Below are positions 25,700-34,383 of a stretch of 64,000 bases of DNA, piece by piece. Origin of the DNA: Polyangiaceae bacterium (GTDB lineage: Bacteria; Myxococcota_A; Polyangia; Polyangiales; Polyangiaceae); assembly GCA_041389725.1 (NCBI GenBank), contig JAWKRG010000007.1:186001-250000 (forward strand), read 5' to 3'. Numbering within the stretch: position 1 is the stretch's first letter; each line of letters begins with the position of its first letter. The notes under the pieces are model-generated. The model was given only the letters and a program-made list of their open reading frames with translations, searched no databases and had not been told where the DNA came from. Position numbers and translations under genes: made by a program.

Positions 25700-27996
25700 G
25701 TTGCCCCCAACTTCTGCAAGCGCTCGGTGGCGCGGCTGTACAGCAGCAAGAACGAGAAGATGAGCACTGAGTATGCGGCCGCGTAGCCGAAGCGGTGGCC
25801 GCGCTCGAAGGCCCAGCGGTAGGCTTCACTGATCAGGATGTCCGTCTGCGATCCCGGCTCTCCTCCGCTGACGAGGTAGATGATGTTGAACATGTTGAAG
25901 GTCCACACCGAACCGAGAATGACGGAAGGGATCAGCGCGGGCCGCAGATGAGGAAAGACCACCAGCCAGAAGCGCTGCCAGCGCGAGGCTCCGTCGAGCA
26001 CCGCGGCCTCCTCGACTTCCCCCGGAATCGACTGCAGAGCCCCCAGCGTCACCACCATCATGAAAGGGAACCCTAGCCAGGTGTTGGTGACGAGATTGGC
26101 GGTGAATGCCGAGGCAAAACTGTCGAACCAGTTCTTGCCTTCGAAGCCGAAGGGCGAGAGCAGTGCGTTCACGGCGCCGACTTGCGCGTTGAACATGCCC
26201 TTCCACATCAGCGCCGTGATGTAGTTGGGAATGGCCCAGGGCAAGATCAAAAGCAACCGATACGCCGTGCGCATGCGGTTCCAAGCCGGGCGCAACGCCA
26301 ACGCGGCAAGCACGCCGATGGCGACGTGCAACACCACGTTGCAGACCGTCCACAGCACCGTCACGGCAAGCGCGAAGTAGAAGGAACGCGCTTGAAACAA
26401 GCGCGCGGCGGGCGGCAGTAGGATCTGACGAAAGTTTTCCAGCCCGGCGAAGGTGAAGGAGCCGTGCTCGTATTCGAACAGCGACATGCCAGCCCCCACC
26501 AGCAGCGGCGCCGCCACGAGCAGCACCACTGCCACCATCCCCGGCAGCAGGTAGGGCATCGCCGTACGCGTGGAGAACCCGATCAGGCGGGCCCGCGCCA
26601 CCTCCGCGCTGGGTCCGCGGCGAACGTGCACGGCCAGGCGCCACGTGCCGAGGATCAACAGCGCGGTGAGAACCGCACCGTAGATCCGAGGGTCCGACGG
26701 TGTCTTTCGTACGCGATCGACACGCGCCAGTTCGTAGCGCGCATCGCCGAGTGCGCGCTCGAAGTCCCGGCCGGCCACACTGGCCTGGAGTAGGTCCAAG
26801 GCGGGAGTCCAGGTCGCCGCCATGCGCACGCTGTTCGGCGTGACCATGCCCCGCTCGAGCGCTAGGCGCTGGACGCGAACCATCTCGAAGCGCCGGTGCG
26901 TGTCGGCATCGGCACTAGCCGTTTGCGCAAGATCGTCGTAGCTCGCCGTCACCACCGGCGGCAGCCCCAGTTCCGCCAACCGGGCTCGCTCGCCATCGGC
27001 GCCCGCGATGAAGCGCATGACTTCCTTGGCCTCGGCCGGATGCTTGCTCTCCTTTGACAGATACAAGCCATCCACAGTGATGAAAGAGCCGCTGGGTCGG
27101 CCGTCGACGTCCGGCAACGGCGCCACATCCCAGTCTCCCTGAGCGCCGACCATCCCGGCCGGGCGGTACCAGGGCCCACAGACGATTGCGGACGCCTTTC
27201 CAGCTTGAAACAGCCGCACCATCTCGTTGTAGTTCGGCTCCGGCGGCAAGATGCCCGCGCGCTTCCAAGTCCCGGGCCAGCGAAAGCTCGCGACGCCGGG
27301 CTCGTCGAACAGTGCGAAGCTTCGGCCGTCGTCGGCAAAGACTCTGCCCCTGGCGCCCAGCAAGAACGGCGAGTGGAAGTAGAGGCTCGTGGTGTCGTAG
27401 ACCAGCGGGAACACGTCCTGCGGTAAGCGTCGCCTCAGCTCCGACAGCTCACGCGTGTCGCGGAGCGGCCCCCGAGGCGCGAGGGTGGTGTTGTAGAAGA
27501 GAAACAGCCCCTTGTAGGTAATGGGGATCCCGAGCAACTCGCCGTCGACGGACAGACCCGACAGCAGCTTTGGCAGGTAGGCGCCCTCGGGAAACGGCAG
27601 CTCGTTCTTGCTCAGCGGCGCGACGACGCGTTCCCCGTGCAGCTCCCCCAGCTCGTTGTGGGGGCGCAGGAAGAGGTCCGGTCCGGATCCGCGCGGGACG
27701 TTGCGAATCAGCTTGTCCTTGAAGGACGCATCCGGAACGCCCAAGGGCTCCACGTAGACCCGGCCCTGGTTCTTGGGATGCCGATTGAACTGGCGCAAGA
27801 GCTGCTCCAGCACACGCTGCTCGTCGCCGCGTTGGGAATGCCAAAGGATGACCTTCACGCCGGGAGGGGCGGGCTTGAATGCCTCCGTGACGGGCCGAAA
27901 GGCGATCACCGCGAGCAGCGCAACTGCGAGCACGTACCAGCCGCTACGACTCGCGAGGCTCGGCCGCGCTGGCGGGACCGCGGCGGACTCGCTCAA
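25696..27996 (-). CDS. Fused solute-binding protein and MalF-type permease
   Basis: The 766-residue protein combines two normally separate parts. A membrane anchor (GWYVLAVALLAVIAF, about 19-33) is followed by an extracellular binding domain (about 45-425; VKVILWHSQRGDEQRVLEQL, ASAIVCGPWY, KEVMRFIAG). Then come the permease helices (about 430-766), with AMPYLLPGMVAVVLLVAAPL and the EAA loop EVEEAAVLDGASRWQRFW. Only one frame is used, with no break. Tethering would fix binding protein to transporter at 1:1. Both ends overlap neighbours by 4 bp (MalK-type upstream, MalG-type downstream). Confidence 0.92.
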   Translation of the reverse strand: MSESAAVPPARPSLASRSGWYVLAVALLAVIAFRPVTEAFKPAPPGVKVILWHSQRGDEQRVLEQLLRQFNRHPKNQGRVYVEPLGVPDASFKDKLIRNVPRGSGPDLFLRPHNELGELHGERVVAPLSKNELPFPEGAYLPKLLSGLSVDGELLGIPITYKGLFLFYNTTLAPRGPLRDTRELSELRRRLPQDVFPLVYDTTSLYFHSPFLLGARGRVFADDGRSFALFDEPGVASFRWPGTWKRAGILPPEPNYNEMVRLFQAGKASAIVCGPWYRPAGMVGAQGDWDVAPLPDVDGRPSGSFITVDGLYLSKESKHPAEAKEVMRFIAGADGERARLAELGLPPVVTASYDDLAQTASADADTHRRFEMVRVQRLALERGMVTPNSVRMAATWTPALDLLQASVAGRDFERALGDARYELARVDRVRKTPSDPRIYGAVLTALLILGTWRLAVHVRRGPSAEVARARLIGFSTRTAMPYLLPGMVAVVLLVAAPLLVGAGMSLFEYEHGSFTFAGLENFRQILLPPAARLFQARSFYFALAVTVLWTVCNVVLHVAIGVLAALALRPAWNRMRTAYRLLLILPWAIPNYITALMWKGMFNAQVGAVNALLSPFGFEGKNWFDSFASAFTANLVTNTWLGFPFMMVVTLGALQSIPGEVEEAAVLDGASRWQRFWLVVFPHLRPALIPSVILGSVWTFNMFNIIYLVSGGEPGSQTDILISEAYRWAFERGHRFGYAAAYSVLIFSFLLLYSRATERLQKLGAT

Positions 27997-29171
27997 CCGT
28001 CCTCCTCGACGCCACCAAGCTCGATCGCTCGTCCGCTAGATGCGTCGAAGGCGTGACAACGCTCGGCGCGCAGCCTCACCCGCACCCGTTGACCTGCTTC
28101 GTACTGAAAAGCCGCGTGGCCTGGAATGCTCGCCACCAAGTAGCGGCGCGCAGCTTTGCGCTCGCCTAGGTCGCCCGCCGTCGCGGCGCCTCGGGTGTCA
28201 TCCCCTTCCAAGTCGATGCCGTCCACGTCGAGGTGCAAGTAGCCGGTCTCCCCAACGGGCTCCACGGCCGCGACTTGCGCCTCGAAGTCACGGACGGGAT
28301 CTGAACCGGTCGGCAACCCATCGGCCTCGCTCGTCACGACCACGTCCTCGACCCTCGCGCCGACCACCACGTCTCCATCCGGCATTGGCAGCGGCACCTG
28401 CAGCACGCCGCTACGGAACTGCCCGCCCTGCACGCTCCCGCGGATCAGACTCATCGAAGGCGTGCCGATGAACTGCGCCACGAAGCGATTCGCGGGCCGG
28501 GTATACAGCGCCTTGGGCGATCCGACCTGCTGCACGATGCCGCGATTGAGAACCACGATTCGGTCCGCCAGGGTCATCGCTTCCACCTGGTCGTGGGTGA
28601 CGTACAGGGTCGACTTTCCCAGGGTTCGCTGCAGCGCTTTCAGCTCTACACGGATCTGCGCGCGCAAGGCAGCGTCCAGGTTGGAGAGGGGCTCGTCGAA
28701 GCAGTAGATTTCCGGCTTGCGCACCAGGCAACGCCCAATTGCCACGCGTTGGCGCTGTCCGCCCGACAACTGCTTCGGGTAGCGCTCCAAGAGCGCGCCC
28801 AGGCCCAAGATCTCCGAAACGTCTCGGACCGCGCGCGCCTGCTCGTCGGCCGGCGCCTTCTTGACGTACAGGGGAAACGCCAAGTTCTCGCGCACCGTCA
28901 TGTGGGGGTAGAGCGCGTAGCTCTGGAACACCATGCCCACGCCCCGATCTTGGGGTGCGACCTCATTGAGCACCCGATCGCCGGCGCGAATCACACCTTC
29001 GCTGATCGTCTCCAGCCCCGCCACCATGCGCAGCAGCGTCGACTTGCCACAGCCGGAGGGTCCCACGAGTACGACGAATTCGCCAGGCTGTGTCTTGAAG
29101 TCCACACCGTCGAGCACGACAGTCTGGTCGTAACGCTTGCCGACCTTTTCGAAGGAAAGGCTCAGAGTCAT
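27993..29171 (-). CDS. ABC sugar transporter ATP-binding protein, MalK/UgpC type
   Basis: This 392-residue ATPase powers the importer encoded downstream. It shows Walker A GPSGCGKST (near residue 38), Q-loop region MVFQSYALYPHMTVREN, signature LSGGQRQRVAIGR, Walker B IYCFDEPLSNLDA, and the switch His in YVTHDQVEAM. The C-terminal third is the TOBE/regulatory region typical of MalK-type proteins. It is the first gene of the operon; its stop overlaps the next start by 4 bp. The preceding 90 bp show no clear promoter. Confidence 0.94.
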   Translation of the reverse strand: MTLSLSFEKVGKRYDQTVVLDGVDFKTQPGEFVVLVGPSGCGKSTLLRMVAGLETISEGVIRAGDRVLNEVAPQDRGVGMVFQSYALYPHMTVRENLAFPLYVKKAPADEQARAVRDVSEILGLGALLERYPKQLSGGQRQRVAIGRCLVRKPEIYCFDEPLSNLDAALRAQIRVELKALQRTLGKSTLYVTHDQVEAMTLADRIVVLNRGIVQQVGSPKALYTRPANRFVAQFIGTPSMSLIRGSVQGGQFRSGVLQVPLPMPDGDVVVGARVEDVVVTSEADGLPTGSDPVRDFEAQVAAVEPVGETGYLHLDVDGIDLEGDDTRGAATAGDLGERKAARRYLVASIPGHAAFQYEAGQRVRVRLRAERCHAFDASSGRAIELGGVEEDG

Positions 29172-29261
29172 GGCTGCGGCAAGATCCTCGAGGTCATCGG
29201 GCGGAGGCGCCAGCGGCGGCGGGGCGGAGCTTAGCCCGTTTCCCCGGTCGTGCGGTCGACC

Positions 29262-29993
29262 TCAGCAAGCTCGCCGCAGACGCCGCACGGCAGCCCCCGC
29301 AAGGAATGCGAGCATTCGTGCATCTTGGTCGCGAAACGTATGGTCGCGGCGGCCGAGCTCCATCACCGCGAGCAAATGCCGCTCCGTCGCGATCGGAACC
29401 ATCGCCACCCCCGCCAGCAGCCGGGGCACGCCGATGCGAAGGGCAATCGACCGTTCGACGAAGCCGTGTTGCGGAGGTCCGTGTACCAAATTGCCCGTCC
29501 GCGCGACGGCCAGGGATGGATCGCCGTCCGGAATGGCCTGTCCCAGCAGTTCGCACATGCCAGGGCCGCGTGCATAGGAGATCACCGGCGTGCCGTAGGC
29601 CTCGCGACAGCGATGGATCATGCCGAAGGTCGCATGGGTGCGCTCCATCGACTCCGCGAGGAGCAGCAGCAGCACTTCGCTCGCGTCCTGGGCGTGTCTG
29701 AACTTCGTGTGGAATCGGTCCGGCGTCAGCGCAGGGCGCACCAATCTGGGCGCATCGAAGCCGGCCCGCTTGGCGCGGCGCACGGCAGATACCTCACGGA
29801 CTTCAGACAGTGGCCGCCAATCCGCCCAGCGCGCCTCCCGGATCCAACAGTCGTCGGGAATGCGCTCGTGCCACACGCCGCGGACGAGCAGGTTGGACCG
29901 CACCGGGCCCACGGTCAGCTCCCCGTTGGACACATACCAGAGCGGGGGAGGACGTTTTGGAGGCGCTAGCAGGGTGTTCTGAGCAAGCTGCAT
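29262..29993 (-). CDS. GYF-2-like plus GAF-like domain protein
   Basis: From the ATG at 29993 (preceded by AAGGAG) this is 243 residues. The N-terminal 60 residues, with LWYVSNGELTVGPV and WADWRPLSEV, look like the GYF_2 fold that binds peptides. Residues about 100-240 resemble a GAF sensor domain: helix SEVLLLLLAESMERTHATFG, a core ending LAGVAMVPIATERHLLAVMEL, and FRDQDARMLAFLAGAAVRRL. There is no output domain, so it may modulate another protein. The frame extends far upstream, but that part is compositional noise. It is a single gene between the ABC operon and the MATE gene. Confidence 0.7.
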   Translation of the reverse strand: MQLAQNTLLAPPKRPPPLWYVSNGELTVGPVRSNLLVRGVWHERIPDDCWIREARWADWRPLSEVREVSAVRRAKRAGFDAPRLVRPALTPDRFHTKFRHAQDASEVLLLLLAESMERTHATFGMIHRCREAYGTPVISYARGPGMCELLGQAIPDGDPSLAVARTGNLVHGPPQHGFVERSIALRIGVPRLLAGVAMVPIATERHLLAVMELGRRDHTFRDQDARMLAFLAGAAVRRLRRAC

Positions 29994-30109
29994 GGTTTTC
30001 GGGTCTCCTTCGCGCTTGCATTTGCGCGCGACGAAATTGTCACCCGCTGCGCGCAAAGCGGGCCAAGTTCGAAGCACTGCCGTCGTGTTCGGCAGTCTCG
30101 GCAGGCTCC

Positions 30110-30135
30110 GATCCCGATGCGATCGAGACCAAGAC
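30110..30135 (+). repeat. Short dispersed repeat, copy 2
   Basis: GATCCCGA, 7 variable bases, then GAGACCAAGAC, matching the copy at 6487-6512 in opposite orientation. It lies in the 251-bp spacer between the GYF/GAF gene and the MATE gene. A 5-bp hairpin CCGGC-GAG-GCCGG follows at 30148-30160. Confidence 0.6.
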
Positions 30136-30244
30136 CCACAAGAAAGACCGGCGAGGCCGGCGCATGCTGCGTTGCTGGACGCGAATGACGCGGTGACTTC
30201 TGGCATGTCACTGCTGGAGGCGGAGCTGCCCCGATTCGGCCCCC

Positions 30245-31645
30245 CTAGGGCAGGACGATGCGTTGCCAGCGTCCCCGCAGAAACACCGCCCCCAACCACA
30301 ACGCGCGAAAACACCAGTCCACCAGGCTGGCGCCCCAGATCGCTAGGATCCCTTGGTCTTTGACCAATCCCCAGTACCAGGCCAGCCCCACGCGCAGCAG
30401 TAGACCTGAAACCAGCGCGGCAACGAGCGGACTGCGAGTGTCGCCTGCGCCCCGGAGCGCCTGACTGAGCACGACGGCAAGGGCCATGAAGGGTTGCGAA
30501 AGGAAGAGCAGCGGCAAGGCTCGCGATGCCTCGCCCAAGAGCGCACTGCCGTCGACTCCGCTGGGCGTGAATACCTGCAGCAGCCAGGGTCCTGCGATCC
30601 ACAGCATCAACCCAAACCCGGTGAGCGCCACGACGGCCAAAAGCGAAGCCAGTCTGCCGGAGAGCCTGGCGGCCGGCGCATCTTTGCGACCGAGCGACTG
30701 ACCCACCATCGCCGCGGCCGCAATCCCGAAGCCATCGGCGGTCATGAAGCAAATCGACTCGAGGGTGACCAGGGCCTGGTTGCTCGCCATCACCACAGGC
30801 CCCAGCGCGTTGATCACCGCCACGTAGGCCAGAAAGCCCACGTGAATCGCAACGCGCTCACCGACGGCGGGGATGCTGATGCGCAAGATGCTGGCACTTG
30901 CCCGACGTAGTCGATGGATTCCGGTCGCCAGCACGTTCAACGGGATGCGCAGTTGGATGCGGAGCGCATGGACCAAGAGCACCGCTTCCAGGCCGAGCGC
31001 CAGGGCTGAGCCAATTGCGGCGCCGCGCACGCCCAACGCCAGCACCCGCCCTGCGCCGGTATCGATGCCGAAAATCAGCACGAAGCTCACCACTAGGTTC
31101 AGCCCATTCGAAGCCAATCCCACGATGAAGGGAGTACGCGTGTTGCCCGCCGCGCTGAGGCACATGGCCGCTGACGTGGCGACGAACATGGGAGGCAGCG
31201 CCCACACCACGACAGACAGGTACTGCTCCGAGAGCAGGCGAACCGACTGCGAGCTTGGCCCCAAGAGAGCGACGATGCCGCGCAGGGAAATCGACACGCT
31301 GAGCGCGAGACCCAGTCCCAGCAGCGCTGCCAGCGATAGTCCGGCCACCACGATGTCGCGTGCGCGCTCGCGCTCGCGAGCACCGATGTAGCGCGCAACC
31401 AAGGGAACCACCCCGACGATGGCGCCGGACAGCACGCTGAACAGGGACCAGACCAACGGCCCCTGCACTTGCATGCTCGCCAGCGCGTCCTGGCTGTAGC
31501 GGCCCAACAGAATGCGATCGACCAAGAAGACGAGTGTCTGCAGCAGGCTCGTCATCACGGCGGGCCAGGTGAGTGCGAACAACTGACGCACGACTTCCAC
31601 GGGCTTTGCTATGCTCTCGCTCGTGTCCGAAGAGTCTGTTCGCAT
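30245..31645 (-). CDS. MATE-family efflux transporter
   Basis: MATE proteins expel drugs or metabolites in exchange for Na+ or H+. The 466-residue product has about 12 hydrophobic helices in two similar halves. The first helix contains ALTWPAVMTSLLQTLVFLVD and is followed by RILLGRYSQDALASMQV; the second half starts with ISIPAVGERVAIHVGFLAYV. Length is normal for the family (about 450). Start choice matters: ATG at 31645 overlaps the divergent S4-domain gene by 35 bp, whereas GTG at 31600 (VEVVRQLF) avoids overlap and still precedes the first helix. Confidence 0.9.
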   Translation of the reverse strand: MRTDSSDTSESIAKPVEVVRQLFALTWPAVMTSLLQTLVFLVDRILLGRYSQDALASMQVQGPLVWSLFSVLSGAIVGVVPLVARYIGARERERARDIVVAGLSLAALLGLGLALSVSISLRGIVALLGPSSQSVRLLSEQYLSVVVWALPPMFVATSAAMCLSAAGNTRTPFIVGLASNGLNLVVSFVLIFGIDTGAGRVLALGVRGAAIGSALALGLEAVLLVHALRIQLRIPLNVLATGIHRLRRASASILRISIPAVGERVAIHVGFLAYVAVINALGPVVMASNQALVTLESICFMTADGFGIAAAAMVGQSLGRKDAPAARLSGRLASLLAVVALTGFGLMLWIAGPWLLQVFTPSGVDGSALLGEASRALPLLFLSQPFMALAVVLSQALRGAGDTRSPLVAALVSGLLLRVGLAWYWGLVKDQGILAIWGASLVDWCFRALWLGAVFLRGRWQRIVLP

Positions 31646-31985
31646 CGACAAGTGGCTTTCTGCCGCCCGCATCTACAAGTCCCGCACTCATGCCACGGAC
31701 GCGTGCGTGGGGGGGCACGTGAAGATCAACGGCAGCTCCGTGCGTGCCAGCCACGGGGTCCGCGTCGGCGACCGGGTGGAGGCAGTCGCACCGCGGGGCC
31801 AGGTCGTGCTCGACGTGAAAAAGCTCTGGGAAAAGCGCCTCTCCCCGCCCCTGGCGCGAGAACTGTACGAAGATTTCTCGCCGCCGCCACCACCCCGGGA
31901 AGAGCGCCCGGTACTGCGGCCGCGTGGGACCGGACGCCCCACGAAGGCGGAAGCGCGTGCCCTGCGTCGACTACGGGGACGCTGA
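31611..31985 (+). CDS. S4-domain RNA-binding protein, HslR (Hsp15)-like
   Basis: The 124-residue product begins with an S4 RNA-binding fold (VRIDKWLSAARIYKSRTHA, GHVKINGSSVRASHGVRVGD) as in heat-shock protein 15, which binds stalled 50S subunits carrying nascent chains. A basic C-terminal tail (GRPTKAEARALRRLRGR) is typical of the family. It could start at the ATG or at GTG four codons later (VSEESVR). It is divergent from and slightly overlaps the MATE gene, and converges with the proline-rich membrane protein gene 12 bp downstream. Confidence 0.88.
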   Translation: MLSLVSEESVRIDKWLSAARIYKSRTHATDACVGGHVKINGSSVRASHGVRVGDRVEAVAPRGQVVLDVKKLWEKRLSPPLARELYEDFSPPPPPREERPVLRPRGTGRPTKAEARALRRLRGR

Positions 31986-31997
31986 GCGCTTCTACGC

Positions 31998-32528
31998 TCA
32001 GTTGGCGCCCGGCGTGGGCTGATCCCGCTGCATGCGCAGCATCCGCAACGGCGCAGCCAACGTGCGTGGAGTCACTGCCCCTTGCGGCGGAGTGTCGGAT
32101 TCTTCTTCGCCGTCGCCGTCTTCCTCGATCTGGTCGTGCTCCGGCACCTGGTCGGGCACAGGAGGAGGAGGCGGTGGAGGTGGAGGTGCGACCGCTTCGG
32201 GCTGCGGTTCGGGCTCAGGCGGCGGAGGAGGAGGCGGTGGAGCCGCCACCGGAGTGGGCATCGGTCGGTTGCCGAAGGCAGGCAACGCGCGCTCGGGCGC
32301 GCGGCTCGGGACTGCTCGGGTCGGCACCGGACGCAAGGACTGGGTCAGTGTCGGGCTCCGCGGGCTGTCGTCATCGGCTACGGCAACCAACGCCCGCGTT
32401 CCATCACCAAACTTCAACGGCATGACCGCGCTCACGAGAAGCGCGTATGTCATTGCCCCCAAGGTCAGCCCCACCGCTGGCATCCAGCGCCAGCGAACCA
32501 CTTCGGACAAAGCCTGCACCGCTCGCAC
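31998..32528 (-). CDS. Single-pass membrane protein with proline-rich domain
   Basis: The GTG at 32528 is supported by a strong Shine-Dalgarno (GGGAGAG, 5 bases upstream), giving 176 residues. One membrane segment (MPAVGLTLGAMTYALLVSAV, about residues 16-35) is followed by a proline-rich periplasmic stretch with runs of 8 and 9 prolines interspersed with Glu and Gln, then an acidic patch (EEDGDGEEESD). The layout resembles TonB without its folded C-terminal domain. It follows dusB by 100 bp on the same strand. The function is unknown; spanning the periplasm is a guess. Confidence 0.7.
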   Translation of the reverse strand: MRAVQALSEVVRWRWMPAVGLTLGAMTYALLVSAVMPLKFGDGTRALVAVADDDSPRSPTLTQSLRPVPTRAVPSRAPERALPAFGNRPMPTPVAAPPPPPPPPEPEPQPEAVAPPPPPPPPPVPDQVPEHDQIEEDGDGEEESDTPPQGAVTPRTLAAPLRMLRMQRDQPTPGAN

Positions 32529-32628
32529 TGCAACTCTCCCGGGAACTGAGTCTACCTCAGGTCCGGCCCAAGGCCAGCCCCGTCGCCATGCGCCGCGCAA
32601 CCCAGGAATCTCGTGCAAATCCAGCTTG

Positions 32629-33807
32629 CTAGCCGCCGTTGGAGATGTCCTCGGCGTCCGCTTCGGGCGGTGTGGCGTCTTCGAGATCGTCCAAGTAGCC
32701 GTCAGGCAGGGACACCTGCTGCGTGCCCGCACCTTTGCCGCGCGCCACGCGCATCGCGGAAACGGGAAAGGGTTGCTCCCTGGGCAGTTCCGCCAAGGCG
32801 TGGCGCAACTGGTCCAGCGTGGTCACTTGCATCAAGCGCTGTCGGAGCGCAGCGCTGCCCCGAAAGCCCTTGGTGTACCACGTTGCGTGACGTCGGAACT
32901 GACGCATCGCGGAAGCCTCGCCAAACCACTCGGCCAGCCGCTGCGCGTGCTGCAGCATGGTGTCCACCACTTCTCCCAAGCGCGGCGGGTCCGGCGGCGC
33001 TTGGCCCGCGAACACCGCTGCCAATTCTCGAAACAGCCAGGGGCGGCCGAGGCAGCCTCGGCCCACGATGACGCCATCGCAGTGGGTTTGTCGCATCATG
33101 CGCAAAGCATCCCCCGCCTCCCAGATGTCACCGTTCCCCAGCACGGGAATCGACAGTGCCGCCTTGAGCTCGCCGATGGCGGACCAGTCCGCAACTCCAT
33201 CGTAGAGCTGCGCGGCAGTGCGCGCATGCAGACCCACCGCTGCACAGCCCTCCTGCTCGGCGACCCGACCGGTCTGCATGAAAGTGAGCAGTCGATCGTG
33301 GATGCCCTTGCGAAACTTGATGGTGACGGGAACCTCGCCGGCGTGCTTGACCGCCGCAGCAACGATATTTGCAAGCAGCCTCGGCTTGACCGGAATTGCC
33401 GCGCCCCCGCCCTTGCGCGTGACCTTGCGCACCGGACAACCGAAATTCATGTCGATGTGGTCGACGCGCCCCTCACCCACCAGCCGCTTCACTGCCTCGC
33501 CGACATAGTAGGGATCCACGCCGTAGAGTTGCAGTGAGCGGGGCGACTCGTCCGCTCCGAAGTCCGAAAGCTTCAGGGTCTTCTCCCGGCCCTCGACCAA
33601 GGGCCGAGCCGTGATCATCTCGCTGACGTAAAGGCCCGCGCCGAACTGACGACACATCGCCCGGAACGGGTAGTTGGTGACGCCCGCCATGGGAGCCAAC
33701 ACCACGGGTGGCCACACGCGAATCGAGCCTAGCTGCAGGGGAACGAACTCGCCGTCACCGGCAGGCGGCACGTCGCGGTTCAGTTCGCTGACGTAGTCGG
33801 GGGCCAT
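32629..33807 (-). CDS. dusB: tRNA-dihydrouridine synthase (DusB family)
   Basis: Dus enzymes reduce uridine to dihydrouridine in tRNA using FMN and NADPH. Family motifs are present in order: VVLAPMAGVTNYPFR, IDMNFGCPVRKVTRKGGGAA with the catalytic Cys, GLHARTAAQLYDG, IPVLGNGDIW and GVIVGRGCLGRPWLF. The 392-residue length is somewhat above the usual 320-350; the extra residues are an acidic C-terminal tail and about 25 N-terminal residues. The ATG lies 3 bp after the stop of the NadR-like gene, so the two are probably co-transcribed. Confidence 0.94.
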   Translation of the reverse strand: MAPDYVSELNRDVPPAGDGEFVPLQLGSIRVWPPVVLAPMAGVTNYPFRAMCRQFGAGLYVSEMITARPLVEGREKTLKLSDFGADESPRSLQLYGVDPYYVGEAVKRLVGEGRVDHIDMNFGCPVRKVTRKGGGAAIPVKPRLLANIVAAAVKHAGEVPVTIKFRKGIHDRLLTFMQTGRVAEQEGCAAVGLHARTAAQLYDGVADWSAIGELKAALSIPVLGNGDIWEAGDALRMMRQTHCDGVIVGRGCLGRPWLFRELAAVFAGQAPPDPPRLGEVVDTMLQHAQRLAEWFGEASAMRQFRRHATWYTKGFRGSAALRQRLMQVTTLDQLRHALAELPREQPFPVSAMRVARGKGAGTQQVSLPDGYLDDLEDATPPEADAEDISNGG

Positions 33808-33810
33808 GGC

Positions 33811-34383
33811 TCACAGCAGACTGAGCTGCGGCGATTCCAGCCGCTGCCATACCAGATCCGCGCTGTCCTCGATCCATTGCTCGCGTCGCGCTGGGTCGAG
33901 TCGGCACACGTCGAGTCGCCGTCCCTCCAACTCGGAAAGCAACCGACTCTGTACGGCCAGCTGGAACGCTGGATCCGTGGCTCGAACCCCGTCGGCACTC
34001 GGCGCCGTCACGACCGGCACGAAGATGAGCAAGGTGTACGTGCGCATCCAATGCTGCACCAGGTGATCCAAGTCCTCTTGGTGCCCTTTCGCCAACAGCA
34101 GGTACACGTAGTTGTCGAGAGCGCTGCGGTCACAAACCACGACCGGGTGGCGCGCAGCGGCCACGAGTTCCTCAGCGATCTGGGTGTGAAGAATCCACGA
34201 TTGCGCCGCCACACTGGTGGATTCGTTGATGGGTAGCGGACAGCGTCGCGCCACTTCATGCACCACGTCGAGCACGACGTCCCTGGCCTTCAGGCGAGCC
34301 GCCAGTCCGTAGCACAGCGTCGTCTTGCCCACCCCGTGGGTGCCGATGAACGCAACCTTCAGTGTTTCGCGTGCCTCGCTCAT
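33811..34383 (-). CDS. NadR/AAA_28-like P-loop ATPase or kinase
   Basis: The 190-residue protein has a Walker A near its start (VAFIGTHGVGKTTLCYGLAA), then VVVCDRSALDNYVYLL in the position of the Walker B/DRS motif seen in NadR-type ribosylnicotinamide kinases and AAA_28 proteins. The substrate is unknown. The ATG at 34383 overlaps the stop of the carboxypeptidase gene by 4 bp (ATGA), indicating coupled translation, and the stop is 3 bp before dusB. It lacks the NadR adenylyltransferase domain. Confidence 0.8.
   Translation of the reverse strand: MSEARETLKVAFIGTHGVGKTTLCYGLAARLKARDVVLDVVHEVARRCPLPINESTSVAAQSWILHTQIAEELVAAARHPVVVCDRSALDNYVYLLLAKGHQEDLDHLVQHWMRTYTLLIFVPVVTAPSADGVRATDPAFQLAVQSRLLSELEGRRLDVCRLDPARREQWIEDSADLVWQRLESPQLSLL

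Noticed and set aside
29994..30752. N-terminal extension of the GYF/GAF gene
   Set aside because: The added 253 residues overlap the MATE gene on the same strand in another frame and look like noise; a good Shine-Dalgarno precedes the ATG at 29993.
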